Assembly: GCA_024405335.1 (NCBI GenBank)
Contig: JAKSOX010000059.1
Location: forward strand, 1 to 9,711
Direction: 5' to 3'
From: Kiritimatiellia bacterium
Lineage (GTDB): Bacteria > Verrucomicrobiota > Kiritimatiellia > RFP12 > UBA1067
Length of the DNA stretch: 9,711 nt
Part shown: positions 1-7,782 of the stretch, one piece after another
How the letters are laid out: each line of letters starts with the position of its first letter
Position numbering within the stretch: position 1 is the first letter of the stretch
Notes under the pieces: model-generated
Database searches by the model: none
What the model was told of the DNA's origin: nothing
What the model saw: only the letters and a program-made list of their open reading frames with translations
Position numbers and translations under genes: made by a program

Positions 1-62
1 TTTACCACAATGCATGCCCCACAGGAGAGCGCGCGGATCAAAAAGTTGTGGTGCCCGCTGCG

Positions 63-1658
63 TCAATATTCGATTTGCGATCCTCCGATCGTCTCGCGCA
101 GAATGGAATCCCCCGGCACCACCGAAGGCGACGCGATGGAAACGTTGTGCAGCATCCCGCTCAGGCGGCGCGCTTCCACGTAGGCGCGGTCCCACGGCTT
201 CACCTGGTTGAGCAGTTCCAGCGCGTAGGGTTTCAGCACGGCCAGCTCGTAGTCGAGCGCCGAATTGAACACGGCGTCCGCGCGCAACTGGAACGGATAA
301 ATCCACTTGCGCTCGCCGGCCACCACTTTCGGCCACAGGCGGAACGTCTCCACCGGCGACAGCCCGCGGAAATGGAAATCGCGCACCAGCCGCCGCAGCA
401 GCCGCGTGTCCGACGACGACACCCGGTTGCACGAATCGATCGCCGGCTGCGTGAGCGCGTTCAGGAACACGCGGAACTTCACGTCGTCCGCGACCCCTTC
501 CGTCAAAATCGGGTTGAGCGCGTGGATGCCCTCCAGCACGATCACGCCGCCGGGCGGCAAACGGCTTTCTTCTGCGGCGTCGAATCCCGCGTGCTTGTGG
601 AAATCGAACTTCCGCAACTTCACCGCCCCGCCGGCGAACAGCGCGTTCAAGTCCCGCGCCAGACGCTCCCGGTCGACGGCCTCCACGGTTTCCCAGTCGG
701 GATTGCCGTTCTCGTCCACCGGGTTGCGCGCGTCGCCCACGAAGTAGTCGTCGGTAGAAAGCAGCAACGGCGTCAGGCCGTTGGCTCGCAGCTCCGTGCA
801 CAGATGGTGCGCCGTGGTCGTCTTGCCGGCGGAAGACGGTCCCGCCAGCAGCACGAGCCGCACGCGCGGTTCGCGCGCCGCGATGCGGTCCGCGATGCGC
901 GCGAGCGACCGGCGCTGCAACGACTCCACCGTGCGCACGAACTCGCCGAGGCGGCGCTCCAGAATCACCTGGTTCAAATCGCCCAGCGTGGAAACGCCCG
1001 TCTGCTTCTCGCGCGCGAGTTGGTCCCGGAAAATCTGGAGGTAGGATCCTTTGTCCTCGAGCGACCGCGCGTCCGGCAGCACGTCCGGCGCCGCGGAATC
1101 CGGCACGTCGAGCAGAAAACCGCCCTCCACCGGCAGCAGCTTGAACGCGTCCAGCGCGCCCGTGCGCGGCGCCAGCGCCACCTGGTGCAACGCGCGGAAA
1201 TCCCCACAGCGCGAAAGCACCACCATCGGCGGATTGCGGTGCGCCAGCAGATGGCATTCGTCCGTGCGGCCACGCGCGGAAAAATAGTCGATCGCATCCT
1301 TGTACGACCACGGCTCCGCCACCACGGGCAAATCGGCCGCCACGGTCGTCTGCAGCGCCAGGGACAGCGCGGCGACGTCCCCGCCCCAGGAAAAATACAA
1401 CGCGGGACCCGCCGAATAGCGCACGCGGAACGGTTCGTCCGGCTTGAGTTCGCGCGCGCACTTGGCGAGCAGGAACGCGAGCGTCGCCCGGTAGATTCCG
1501 AAACCCTCGCGGTCCGCCCGCGTGAGCGGTTCCACCGCCGGATCGCCCACGAGCGGCGTCGCCAGCGGCACGACCATGTTGTTCAGGATGGCGCCCAGCA
1601 CGGGACGGCCGTCCACGCACGCCGGAAGCACGTCGGCCAGTGTCTTGAATTTTTCCAT
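63..1658 (-). CDS. Nucleoside (uridine) kinase-like P-loop protein with N-terminal extension
   Basis: This 531-residue protein most likely phosphorylates a nucleoside such as uridine in the cytoplasm, or a related small substrate. The kinase half is clear: Walker A GPSSAGKTTT at 273-282, STDDYF at 301-306, the NPDWETVEAVD stretch at 319-329, and VLEGIHALNP at 374-383 as the Walker B-like strand, all typical of the uridine kinase/phosphoribulokinase superfamily. Residues 1 to about 265 form the extension seen in bacterial 'nucleoside kinase' proteins that resemble the threonyl-tRNA synthetase editing region; here HLLAH (136-140) and RCGDF (150-154) fall in it. The length matches that long family, not the roughly 210-residue Udk. 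The ATG at 1658 fits the family and follows a TATAAT box by 6 bases, with no ribosome binding site. The gap to the upstream hydrolase gene (1659-1793) holds no clear terminator. The fold is certain; the substrate is inferred. Confidence 0.9.
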   Translation of the reverse strand: MEKFKTLADVLPACVDGRPVLGAILNNMVVPLATPLVGDPAVEPLTRADREGFGIYRATLAFLLAKCARELKPDEPFRVRYSAGPALYFSWGGDVAALSLALQTTVAADLPVVAEPWSYKDAIDYFSARGRTDECHLLAHRNPPMVVLSRCGDFRALHQVALAPRTGALDAFKLLPVEGGFLLDVPDSAAPDVLPDARSLEDKGSYLQIFRDQLAREKQTGVSTLGDLNQVILERRLGEFVRTVESLQRRSLARIADRIAAREPRVRLVLLAGPSSAGKTTTAHHLCTELRANGLTPLLLSTDDYFVGDARNPVDENGNPDWETVEAVDRERLARDLNALFAGGAVKLRKFDFHKHAGFDAAEESRLPPGGVIVLEGIHALNPILTEGVADDVKFRVFLNALTQPAIDSCNRVSSSDTRLLRRLVRDFHFRGLSPVETFRLWPKVVAGERKWIYPFQLRADAVFNSALDYELAVLKPYALELLNQVKPWDRAYVEARRLSGMLHNVSIASPSVVPGDSILRETIGGSQIEY

Positions 1659-1664
1659 GCCGCC

Positions 1665-1673
1665 ATTATAGCA
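1665..1673 (-). promoter_or_regulatory. Extended -10 promoter, predicted to give a leaderless transcript
   Basis: On the minus strand the sequence reads TGC-TATAAT-GGCGGC-ATG. TATAAT is a perfect -10 hexamer preceded by the TGn extension. Six bases separate it from the start codon, so the usual start point falls at or within one or two bases of the A of the ATG. No good -35 box is seen at 16-18 bases, as is common for extended -10 promoters. No Shine-Dalgarno sequence precedes the ATG. Confidence 0.6.
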
Positions 1674-1793
1674 CAGCGGGGAACTTTCGGCACGAAATTC
1701 GCGCGGGGACCAGCATAAATCAGGTCGAGCTTCAATTTTGAAACGGCGCCGTCGAGTGCCTCGTCGCGCGGTCTGAATGGCGCCCGAGGGGGA

Positions 1794-4133
1794 TCATCGC
1801 GACGACGGCTCGCGGGCATTCGCGTCGCCCCCGATCAGGAACGAGACGATGGTGTTGTCGCCGTGCTCCAGCCCGTGAGGGTGATGTCCGTAAAGCCAGC
1901 GGCACACGGTTTTCAGTTTGCCGCCGGCCTTTTCGAAACGCGCGGCGAACGCCTCGCAGTTGCTGCGCGGATCGACGGTCTGATCCTGTCCGCCGTAGAC
2001 GAGCAGGACGGGGATTTCCGCCTTCGCGATCGTTTCGGCGAAATTGATCGGCATCGCCGGAATCGGCGTCCATTTGCCGTTCTTCGGTTCGAGCGCCGCC
2101 CAAGACCCGATGCGCGACATGCGCGTCTCCTTCCCTTCATGCGTCCTGAAGCCGTCGAACGTCAAAAGCGGCGCGTCGAGGTATATCTTCGCCACGTTCT
2201 CCGGATGCAACCCCGCATAACGCGTCGAGAAGAACCCTCCCCAGCTCGGTCCGACCAGACACGCCTTCGCGTCGAAACCCAGCGTCTCCACGAGGAACTT
2301 CTGGAACGCCGCGGCGATCTCGACGCCATTGTCGTCCATTCGCGTGTCGAAGAGGTCGATCGTGACGTGGTGCCAACCGCGCGAAAGCATCGCGGGAACG
2401 CCAGTCCGCTCGACGTACGCATCCGCCCACTGCATCGTCCACGTCCACGGGCGGCCCTTGCCGTGGCGCACGGACGGCTCGACAACCCACGCCGGGCGTC
2501 CCCGGAACTCGAATTTGACACGCCTGTGCCCATGCCACGTGTCGCAGCCCGTGACCTTGCAAATGGCGGCGATTTTCGCTTCCAGCGGCTCTTGTCGGCC
2601 CGGCTCCTCCGGCAGGGACATATCCACCACCACGGCGTCGTTCTCGCGTGCGACTCCGACCCGGTATTTGCAGCCGCCGAATTCGAGCACGTGCACGCCG
2701 TTCGGCAAGCCGCTCAACGCGGCTTCGGGACACCCCGCCACCGAAATCTTGCCGGGCGTGAACGTGACGCGCACGTCCGGGACGTCCTTCCCCTTCGCCG
2801 TGACGACAAGCGTCTCGGCGTCTGGCGTTTCCACGGACAATCCCGCGAAACGGCCCGGAATCGCCACTGGTTTGAAGCGTCCCTCCGTCTTGAAAAGATA
2901 TTCGTCGACGACGGGCGGCGTGAAGTAGAGCGCCTGCCAGCCGGTGCAGACCTTGTCCAGGAAAGGTTCCTCGAAACCGTCGCACATTTTGTGGACGTCG
3001 CGGAAACGCAACGCGTCCCCGGCCAGAAACAGATTCGCGCGGTAGTGCTTCGAGTTGTACCACACGCTCTTGTTGTCGCCGGCCCAGTCTTCGAGCGCCA
3101 CCTGCGTCTGCGGACAGTTCTCGTGGTGTTCGCGCACGAACCGCTCGGCCGTGTCGCACATCTTTTCGACCTCGATTTTCCCTTCGCGCGCCAAGCGCGC
3201 GACGACCTCGATCTGGTAGGGCAGCCCCTTGCCGATGGCGTCCCAGCCGAACGAGTTTTCCTGTCCCGTCTGCATGTACGACAAATTGAGCATGCCCGGC
3301 CCCGTGTAAACGCGGAAATACCAATCCACCACGGACGGCGTGAAGCCGCTGTGCCACACCGGTTCCAGCGTGCAGGGGCACGAATCGACGCCCTTCGGCG
3401 TCGCGGATTTCGCGTAGTTGTAGATGGGATCCGGCGTGAGCATCTTGAAAACGGGCGCCTTGACGGCGTTCGCCATGTCCACCGCGGCGGACAGCATGTT
3501 CTTGCGCGATGGATAGTAGAGTCCGTTGAAGTAACCGCCGCGCAAACCGTAGGCGTCCGTGTTGTCCTGTTCGCGGCAAATGCAGAATCCTTTCACGTCG
3601 TACTTCTTCTGCATGTATTCCATCGACCACGCGTCCAGCAACCACGAACCGACGCTTTTCGGCCAACGGCCGAACTCGGCCTTGAAAAGACGGAAGATTT
3701 CGTCGACGAGTTTCGCGCGTTCTTCATGCGTGTACGCCATGAGGAACCCCGGATTGATGAACCAGTCCCAATCCCATCCCTTGCGGCCGCGCCACGGGAT
3801 GCCCGCCTTTTCCACGAGCGGGCGCGCCATTTCGATCCACACGCCGTATTCCGTTTTGTCCGGTTCGGCCGACTTGACGACTTTCATCAAATCGGGGCGG
3901 ATCATCGCGTCGTACTGCAGCAGAATCGTGTTCGGCAGATGGTGCTTCGTGTTCAGCGCGATTTCCTCGGCTATCGGCTTCACGAGATCCATCTTCGGAT
4001 TGCGCGGCTCGCAGCCGCGCACGAAGTTGACCACGTTCATCACGGTGCGCGCTTTCGGCGTCGGCTCCGCCGGCGCGGCGGCGGCAAGCGCGACGCAAAA
4101 AATCCAACAAACGGAAAACGTCCTCGTCGTCAT
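1794..4133 (-). CDS. Secreted fusion protein: DUF3863-like N-terminal part plus C-terminal alpha/beta hydrolase
   Basis: This 779-residue exported protein probably acts on a carbohydrate or a carbohydrate ester. Residues 1-22 form a signal peptide (hydrophobic run, cleavage after APA). Residues about 28-420 carry a barrel-like region with WRGRKGWDWDW (114-124), CREQDNTDAYGLRGGYFNG (186-204) and YYPSRKN (206-212), which I recall from DUF3863/DUF3864 proteins of Bacteroidetes and PVC bacteria; it may be related to polysaccharide-deacetylase barrels. About 425-505 looks like a beta-sandwich linker. Residues about 535-770 form an alpha/beta hydrolase with nucleophile Ser630 in GPSWGG, acid Asp717 in YGGQDQTVD, and His753 in GHHPHGLE. 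The ATG at 4133 is preferred over one 14 codons upstream because AGAGGA (4138-4143) sits 4 bases before it and the signal peptide then begins properly. It lies 48 bases after the beta-helix gene. The hydrolase call is strong; the N-terminal role and substrate are unknown. Confidence 0.85.
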   Translation of the reverse strand: MTTRTFSVCWIFCVALAAAAPAEPTPKARTVMNVVNFVRGCEPRNPKMDLVKPIAEEIALNTKHHLPNTILLQYDAMIRPDLMKVVKSAEPDKTEYGVWIEMARPLVEKAGIPWRGRKGWDWDWFINPGFLMAYTHEERAKLVDEIFRLFKAEFGRWPKSVGSWLLDAWSMEYMQKKYDVKGFCICREQDNTDAYGLRGGYFNGLYYPSRKNMLSAAVDMANAVKAPVFKMLTPDPIYNYAKSATPKGVDSCPCTLEPVWHSGFTPSVVDWYFRVYTGPGMLNLSYMQTGQENSFGWDAIGKGLPYQIEVVARLAREGKIEVEKMCDTAERFVREHHENCPQTQVALEDWAGDNKSVWYNSKHYRANLFLAGDALRFRDVHKMCDGFEEPFLDKVCTGWQALYFTPPVVDEYLFKTEGRFKPVAIPGRFAGLSVETPDAETLVVTAKGKDVPDVRVTFTPGKISVAGCPEAALSGLPNGVHVLEFGGCKYRVGVARENDAVVVDMSLPEEPGRQEPLEAKIAAICKVTGCDTWHGHRRVKFEFRGRPAWVVEPSVRHGKGRPWTWTMQWADAYVERTGVPAMLSRGWHHVTIDLFDTRMDDNGVEIAAAFQKFLVETLGFDAKACLVGPSWGGFFSTRYAGLHPENVAKIYLDAPLLTFDGFRTHEGKETRMSRIGSWAALEPKNGKWTPIPAMPINFAETIAKAEIPVLLVYGGQDQTVDPRSNCEAFAARFEKAGGKLKTVCRWLYGHHPHGLEHGDNTIVSFLIGGDANAREPSSR

Positions 4134-4160
4134 TTCGTCCTCTTTTCTCCGGGTCCCAAC

Positions 4161-4180
4161 CGACGGAGTGCGCACCGTCG
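4161..4180 (-). other. Intergenic hairpin between the two secreted-enzyme genes
   Basis: On the minus strand, just after the TAG of the beta-helix gene, CGACGG and CCGTCG form a 6-bp GC-rich stem around an 8-base loop. No T-run follows, so it is not a standard intrinsic terminator. It could protect the upstream mRNA 3' end, lower expression of the downstream gene, or mean nothing. Confidence 0.3.
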
Positions 4181-4181
4181 C

Positions 4182-5765
4182 CTACGGGTTCAACGGACGC
4201 AGAACGGGCGCGTCCGCGAACTTCCCGAGAACGACGTCCAACTTTTCGGTGACGTCCTCGCCGTTCAGGAAAAATCCTTCGATCGTGACTCCCGTGACGC
4301 GGTGGTCCGCGTCGTAGCCGGCGAAACTGACGACCGGTTGGCGCGGCGCCGTCACGCGGACGTTCCGGAACGTCACGTCGCGGATGCGTCCGCGGCGCTT
4401 GTCGTTCTTCGAATATTCGGGAACCACGTGTATCCGCGCGCGAATCGCCGCCGGCGTTCCGCCGTCGGCGGTGGGGTCGAAGTCCTTCGCCGTGGCGCTG
4501 TACGCCGTGCGCGGGTGAAAACCGTCGAACTCGAGGCGGACGTCCTCGTAAAGCACGTCGTGGATGTCGGCGTAGTCGCAGTTCTGCACGTCGCAGGCCG
4601 CCGCGTGCGCGCGAATGACGTCGCAATTGCGCCAGACGACGCCGCAGATTTCGCGAGCCCGCGTTTCGGCGCCGAATTCGAGGGAAAGGCCCCAGTCGTT
4701 CCAGAAGGTGCAGCGCTCGACCAGGACGTCCTTGAAAACGTCGTGCAGAACGCCGTCGTGCAGCATTTCGCTTTCGTCCATCGCGTAGTCGAAGCCCTTG
4801 ATGCAGATCGCGTCGTCGTAGGTGCGCACGAAGCAGTCGGCGACGTGGACGCGCTCGCAGTTGTGCATGTCGATGCCGTCGGCGTTGTAGCGCCAACTGC
4901 CGATGATTTTCACGTTCGTGATCTCGACGTCGCGACAGCCGATCGGGCGGACGTAATAGATGAGCGAGTCGCGCATCGTAATGCCGTCGATCTTCACGCG
5001 GTCGCAATATTCCAGCCGGATGCAATCCCAGCGTTTGGCGTTCGTGATCGCGAATCCCTTGCGCTTCTGCTCCTCGGCGAGCTTCGGGTCGATCGGTTTC
5101 GGCTGCTCGCGGATGCGGCTCATGTCGAGGATGCCGCGTCCGAGGATACTGACGTCGTCCGCGTCGCGCGCGTGGACGCGCCCGTACACGACCGCGCCTT
5201 CGTCGACGTAGAGCGTTTCCCCAGATTTCATTTCGATGAGGCCCGCGTCGTGGACGCCCGGTCCGAAGTAGCGCACTTTGGGATCGCCTTTCTTCACGGC
5301 GTAGGCGGAAGGCGGATGCGCGAAGACGTGCAAGTTCTCGTGCCGTCCGTCGAACTCGACCGAGTAGTCACCCGGCTTCTCAAGCGTGAAGGTCACCGTC
5401 CTCCCGGACGCCTTGAACGCGACGCCCTTCGAAAAGGGGCGGATCTTCACGTCCCGGAAGACGCGCGAACGTTCGACCGTCATCGTCACGGGACGGGACA
5501 TTTCAAACCGGACGAATCCGGCGATTTCCGTCTGGTCCTTCTCGCGCTGGTGGCCCGGCCAGCGGATGTTCACGGGCATCGCCGAAACGCGCGCCGCCGA
5601 AACCGGCACGTCCAGTCCGTCCACCGTCACGCGGTACAGTTCGCAACGCGGTTCGCCCTCGGGAAGCGCGTATATCTTCGCCCCGCTTTCGGCCGCAAGC
5701 GAAACGCCGCCGAACGCGACCGCCGCGGCGATCGCAATCGAAAATCCGAATTTTCTCGTAATCAT
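4182..5765 (-). CDS. Secreted right-handed beta-helix protein, GH28/GH49-like glycoside hydrolase
   Basis: This 527-residue exported protein most likely cleaves a polysaccharide such as a pectin-type or glucan chain. Residues 1 to about 25 are a signal peptide ending near SLAA. Residues about 26-155 look like a beta-sandwich domain placed before the helix, as in GH49 enzymes. From about 160 the pattern of short strands ending in N, D or G is that of a right-handed parallel beta-helix. YNADGID (293-299) and TYDDAICIK (315-323) match the NTDG and DD acid motifs of polygalacturonases, giving Asp296, Asp317 and Asp318 as candidate catalytic residues. The GHG histidine and RIK lysine of classical GH28 are not visible; GLSLEFG (359-365) stands where GHG would be expected. 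The start at 5765 is chosen because a strong GGAAGGGG (5772-5779) precedes it by 6 bases and a signal peptide begins there; the open frame runs further upstream without similar support. It lies 65 bases after the small membrane gene. Confidence 0.85.
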   Translation of the reverse strand: MITRKFGFSIAIAAAVAFGGVSLAAESGAKIYALPEGEPRCELYRVTVDGLDVPVSAARVSAMPVNIRWPGHQREKDQTEIAGFVRFEMSRPVTMTVERSRVFRDVKIRPFSKGVAFKASGRTVTFTLEKPGDYSVEFDGRHENLHVFAHPPSAYAVKKGDPKVRYFGPGVHDAGLIEMKSGETLYVDEGAVVYGRVHARDADDVSILGRGILDMSRIREQPKPIDPKLAEEQKRKGFAITNAKRWDCIRLEYCDRVKIDGITMRDSLIYYVRPIGCRDVEITNVKIIGSWRYNADGIDMHNCERVHVADCFVRTYDDAICIKGFDYAMDESEMLHDGVLHDVFKDVLVERCTFWNDWGLSLEFGAETRAREICGVVWRNCDVIRAHAAACDVQNCDYADIHDVLYEDVRLEFDGFHPRTAYSATAKDFDPTADGGTPAAIRARIHVVPEYSKNDKRRGRIRDVTFRNVRVTAPRQPVVSFAGYDADHRVTGVTIEGFFLNGEDVTEKLDVVLGKFADAPVLRPLNP

Positions 5766-5771
5766 GCCATA

Positions 5772-5779
5772 CCCCTTCC
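5772..5779 (-). promoter_or_regulatory. Ribosome binding site fixing the beta-helix protein start
   Basis: The minus strand reads GGAAGGGG, then TATGGC, then ATG. This strong purine run 6 bases before the codon selects the start at 5765 over start codons in the 85-codon upstream extension of the same frame, which overlaps the membrane-protein gene. Confidence 0.65.
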
Positions 5780-5830
5780 CGCGAACATCGCCAGCCAACG
5801 TGTGCAACGAACCATTCGCCGCGCCAATCG

Positions 5831-6040
5831 TCAGACGTCTTCTGGCGGCGGGAAAACCAGCCGGAAGAGCGCCCGCGCGGCCGCATAGGCGAAAACCAGA
5901 ACGGCGAAACCGAAGAACGTGCACGACACGTCGTCGGAAGCACCCAACTCGAATCCCTCCTCGATGCGCATGGCGACGCCCATGCCCGCAAACGCAAGTC
6001 CCACGAGCCATAGCAGCCATCTGCGCAGGAAGAGCCGCAT
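5831..6040 (-). CDS. Small two-helix membrane protein (hypothetical)
   Basis: This 69-residue protein is predicted to sit in the inner membrane. Residues about 8-24 (LLWLVGLAFAGMGVAMR) and about 41-59 (TFFGFAVLVFAYAAARALF) are hydrophobic helices joined by an acidic loop with EEGFELGASDD. The N-terminus has RLFLRR, which favours an inside position. The start ATG lies 2 bases after the glnS stop codon (TGA-CC-ATG), with no ribosome binding site of its own, so translation is probably coupled to glnS. The codons are GC-rich at third positions and the hydrophobic pattern is clean, which supports a real gene. The first helix and loop faintly recall the beginning of YczE/YitT-type membrane proteins, but the protein is far too short to be one of those. 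Function unknown. Confidence 0.72.
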   Translation of the reverse strand: MRLFLRRWLLWLVGLAFAGMGVAMRIEEGFELGASDDVSCTFFGFAVLVFAYAAARALFRLVFPPPEDV

Positions 6041-6042
6041 GG

Positions 6043-7764
6043 TCAGGCGGGTTTGTAGGAATCCTTGAGCGTCACCGTGCGGTTGAACACGAGTGCGCCG
6101 GGCTTTGAATCTTTTTCGTCCGCCACGAAATAGCCGGTGCGCTCGAACTGGAACCGCTCGCCGTTTCTGGCGTCCGCCAGCGCGGGTTCCACGTAAGCCG
6201 CCACGACCTTGAGCGAATCGGCGTTCAGGTATTTGAGGAAGTTGTCCGCGCCGTCCTTCATCGGATTCGGGTCGGTGAACAGGCGGTCGTACAGGCGCAC
6301 TTCCGCCTTCACGCCGGCGGCGGCGTCCACCCAATGGATGGTGCCCTTGACCTTGTGGCCGTCCGAAGCGTTGCCGCCCCAGCTGCCTTCGTCCCACGTG
6401 CAGTGGATGACCTGCACCACGCCGGCGGCGTCCTTCTCGAGCCCAGTGCACTTGACGATGCACGCGCCCCGGAGCCGAACTTCCCGATCCGGCGCCAAGC
6501 GGAAAAACTTCTTTTCCGGGACTTCCATGAAATCGGCGCGGTCGATCCACACCGTGCCGGAGAACGGCGCCTTGCGCACGCCGGCCGACTCGTCCAACGG
6601 ATTGTTGGCGAGTTCCACTTCGCGCACGCCCGCGTCGCCCCAGTTGTCGATCACGAGTTTCACCGGATCGAGCACCGCCATGCGGCGCGCGGCTTTCTGG
6701 TTGAGTTCCTCGCGCACGCACCATTCGAGCAGCGCGGGATCGGATTCGGATTCGACCTTCGTGACGCCGGCGCGTTCGCAGAATTCGCGGATCGCTCCCG
6801 GCGTGAACCCGCGGCGGCGCATGCCGCACACCGTGGGCATGCGCGGATCGTCCCAGCCGGACACGCGTTTTTCGGTCACGAGCTGCAGCAGCAGGCGCTT
6901 GGACATGACGGTCCAGGTGATGTTCAACCGCGCGAACTCGCGCTGCTGCGTGCGGATTTTCACGCCGTTGCGGACGGGGAGCATGCCCATTTCGTCCAGC
7001 CGGTCCACCACCCAGTCGTACAACGGACGGTGCACTTCGAATTCCAGCGTGCACATCGAGTGGGTCACGCCCTCGAGCGCGTCTTCGATCGGGTGGGCGA
7101 AATCGTACATCGGATACACGCACCATTTGTCGCCGAGGTGGTAGTGCGACACGTGGCGGATGCGGTAGATCACCGGATCGCGGAAGTGGATGTTGGGCGA
7201 AGCCATGTCGATCTTCGCGCGCAGGCACCACTCGCCGTCGGCGTATTTGCCGTCGCGCATTTCGTGGAAAATGCGCAGGTTGCGCTCGGGATCCGTGTCG
7301 CGCGAAGGTGAAGGCCTGCCGGGCTTTTCGGGGACGCCGCGGTATTCCTTCCATTCGTCCTGGCCCAGATTGCAGCAGTAGGCCTTGCCCGCCTTGATCA
7401 GGTTTTCGGCGACGGCGAACATCTGGTCGAACATGTTCGACGCGTTGTAGAACCCGGGTTCGCCCGCGTCGCCCGCGCCGGACCACTTGAAGCCGAGCCA
7501 GGTGATGTCCTTCTTGATGTTTTCGGCGTACTCGTCGGACTCCTTGGTGGGATTCGTGTCGTCCAAACGCAAATGGCATTCGCCGCCGAACAGTTCCGCC
7601 ATGCCGAAGTCCACGCAAATGGCCTTTGCGTGACCGATGTGGATGTAGCCGTTGGGTTCGGGCGGGAAGCGCGTCACCACTTTGCCGCCGGTCTTTCCGG
7701 CCTTCACGTCTTCGTCAATCCATTGCCGGAGAAAATGCCGGCTCGTATCCGATTCGCCTTCCAT
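6043..7764 (-). CDS. glnS: Glutaminyl-tRNA synthetase
   Basis: GlnRS charges tRNA-Gln with glutamine using ATP in the cytoplasm. The 573-residue sequence follows the E. coli enzyme (about 554 residues) closely from end to end. The class I signature PPEPNGYIHIGHAKA is at 34-48 with HIGH at 42-45; LRLDDTNP (65-72), CLRAKIDMASP (180-190), the WCVYPMYDFAHPIEDALEG block (214-232) and the KMSKS-equivalent VMSKR (286-290) follow. The C-terminal anticodon-binding beta-barrels are present (VKGTIHWV at 472-479, VRLYDRLF at 489-496, FNRTVTLKD at 560-568). A direct GlnRS suggests that glutamine charging does not rely only on the GatCAB route. The ATG at 7764 has AGAAGG 5 bases upstream. A hairpin with a T-run ends 18 bases before the start. 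The small membrane gene begins 2 bases after the stop codon. Confidence 0.98.
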   Translation of the reverse strand: MEGESDTSRHFLRQWIDEDVKAGKTGGKVVTRFPPEPNGYIHIGHAKAICVDFGMAELFGGECHLRLDDTNPTKESDEYAENIKKDITWLGFKWSGAGDAGEPGFYNASNMFDQMFAVAENLIKAGKAYCCNLGQDEWKEYRGVPEKPGRPSPSRDTDPERNLRIFHEMRDGKYADGEWCLRAKIDMASPNIHFRDPVIYRIRHVSHYHLGDKWCVYPMYDFAHPIEDALEGVTHSMCTLEFEVHRPLYDWVVDRLDEMGMLPVRNGVKIRTQQREFARLNITWTVMSKRLLLQLVTEKRVSGWDDPRMPTVCGMRRRGFTPGAIREFCERAGVTKVESESDPALLEWCVREELNQKAARRMAVLDPVKLVIDNWGDAGVREVELANNPLDESAGVRKAPFSGTVWIDRADFMEVPEKKFFRLAPDREVRLRGACIVKCTGLEKDAAGVVQVIHCTWDEGSWGGNASDGHKVKGTIHWVDAAAGVKAEVRLYDRLFTDPNPMKDGADNFLKYLNADSLKVVAAYVEPALADARNGERFQFERTGYFVADEKDSKPGALVFNRTVTLKDSYKPA

Positions 7765-7782
7765 AAACGCCTTCTTTTGGGC

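Noticed and set aside
4..52. Inverted repeat ACCACAA / TTGTGGT after the kinase gene, tested as a terminator
   Set aside because: The stem is 7 bp with a 35-base loop and no T-run follows it on the minus strand. Nothing else is recognised in 1-62; the true terminator may lie outside the window.
48..1718. Plus-strand open frame of 556 codons opposite the kinase gene
   Set aside because: It has the same codon-aligned antisense relation and the same Arg/His-rich nonsense composition; the minus-strand gene has clear kinase motifs.
1659..1793. Gap between the hydrolase and kinase genes searched for a small RNA, tRNA or terminator
   Set aside because: Only short GC palindromes (GGCGCC twice, about 30 bases apart) are seen, with no T-run or cloverleaf.
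1863..5888. Plus-strand open frame of 1341 codons opposite the two secreted-enzyme genes
   Set aside because: Its codons align exactly with the sense codons, and the 48-base gap keeps the frame. It stays open only because the sense genes avoid TTA, CTA and TCA codons in GC-rich DNA. The product is an Arg/His/Val/Asp-rich string with no domain.
5831..7618. Minus-strand open frame of 595 codons across glnS
   Set aside because: It is a shifted-frame shadow of glnS. Only its last 69 codons, starting at 6040, form a credible small gene.
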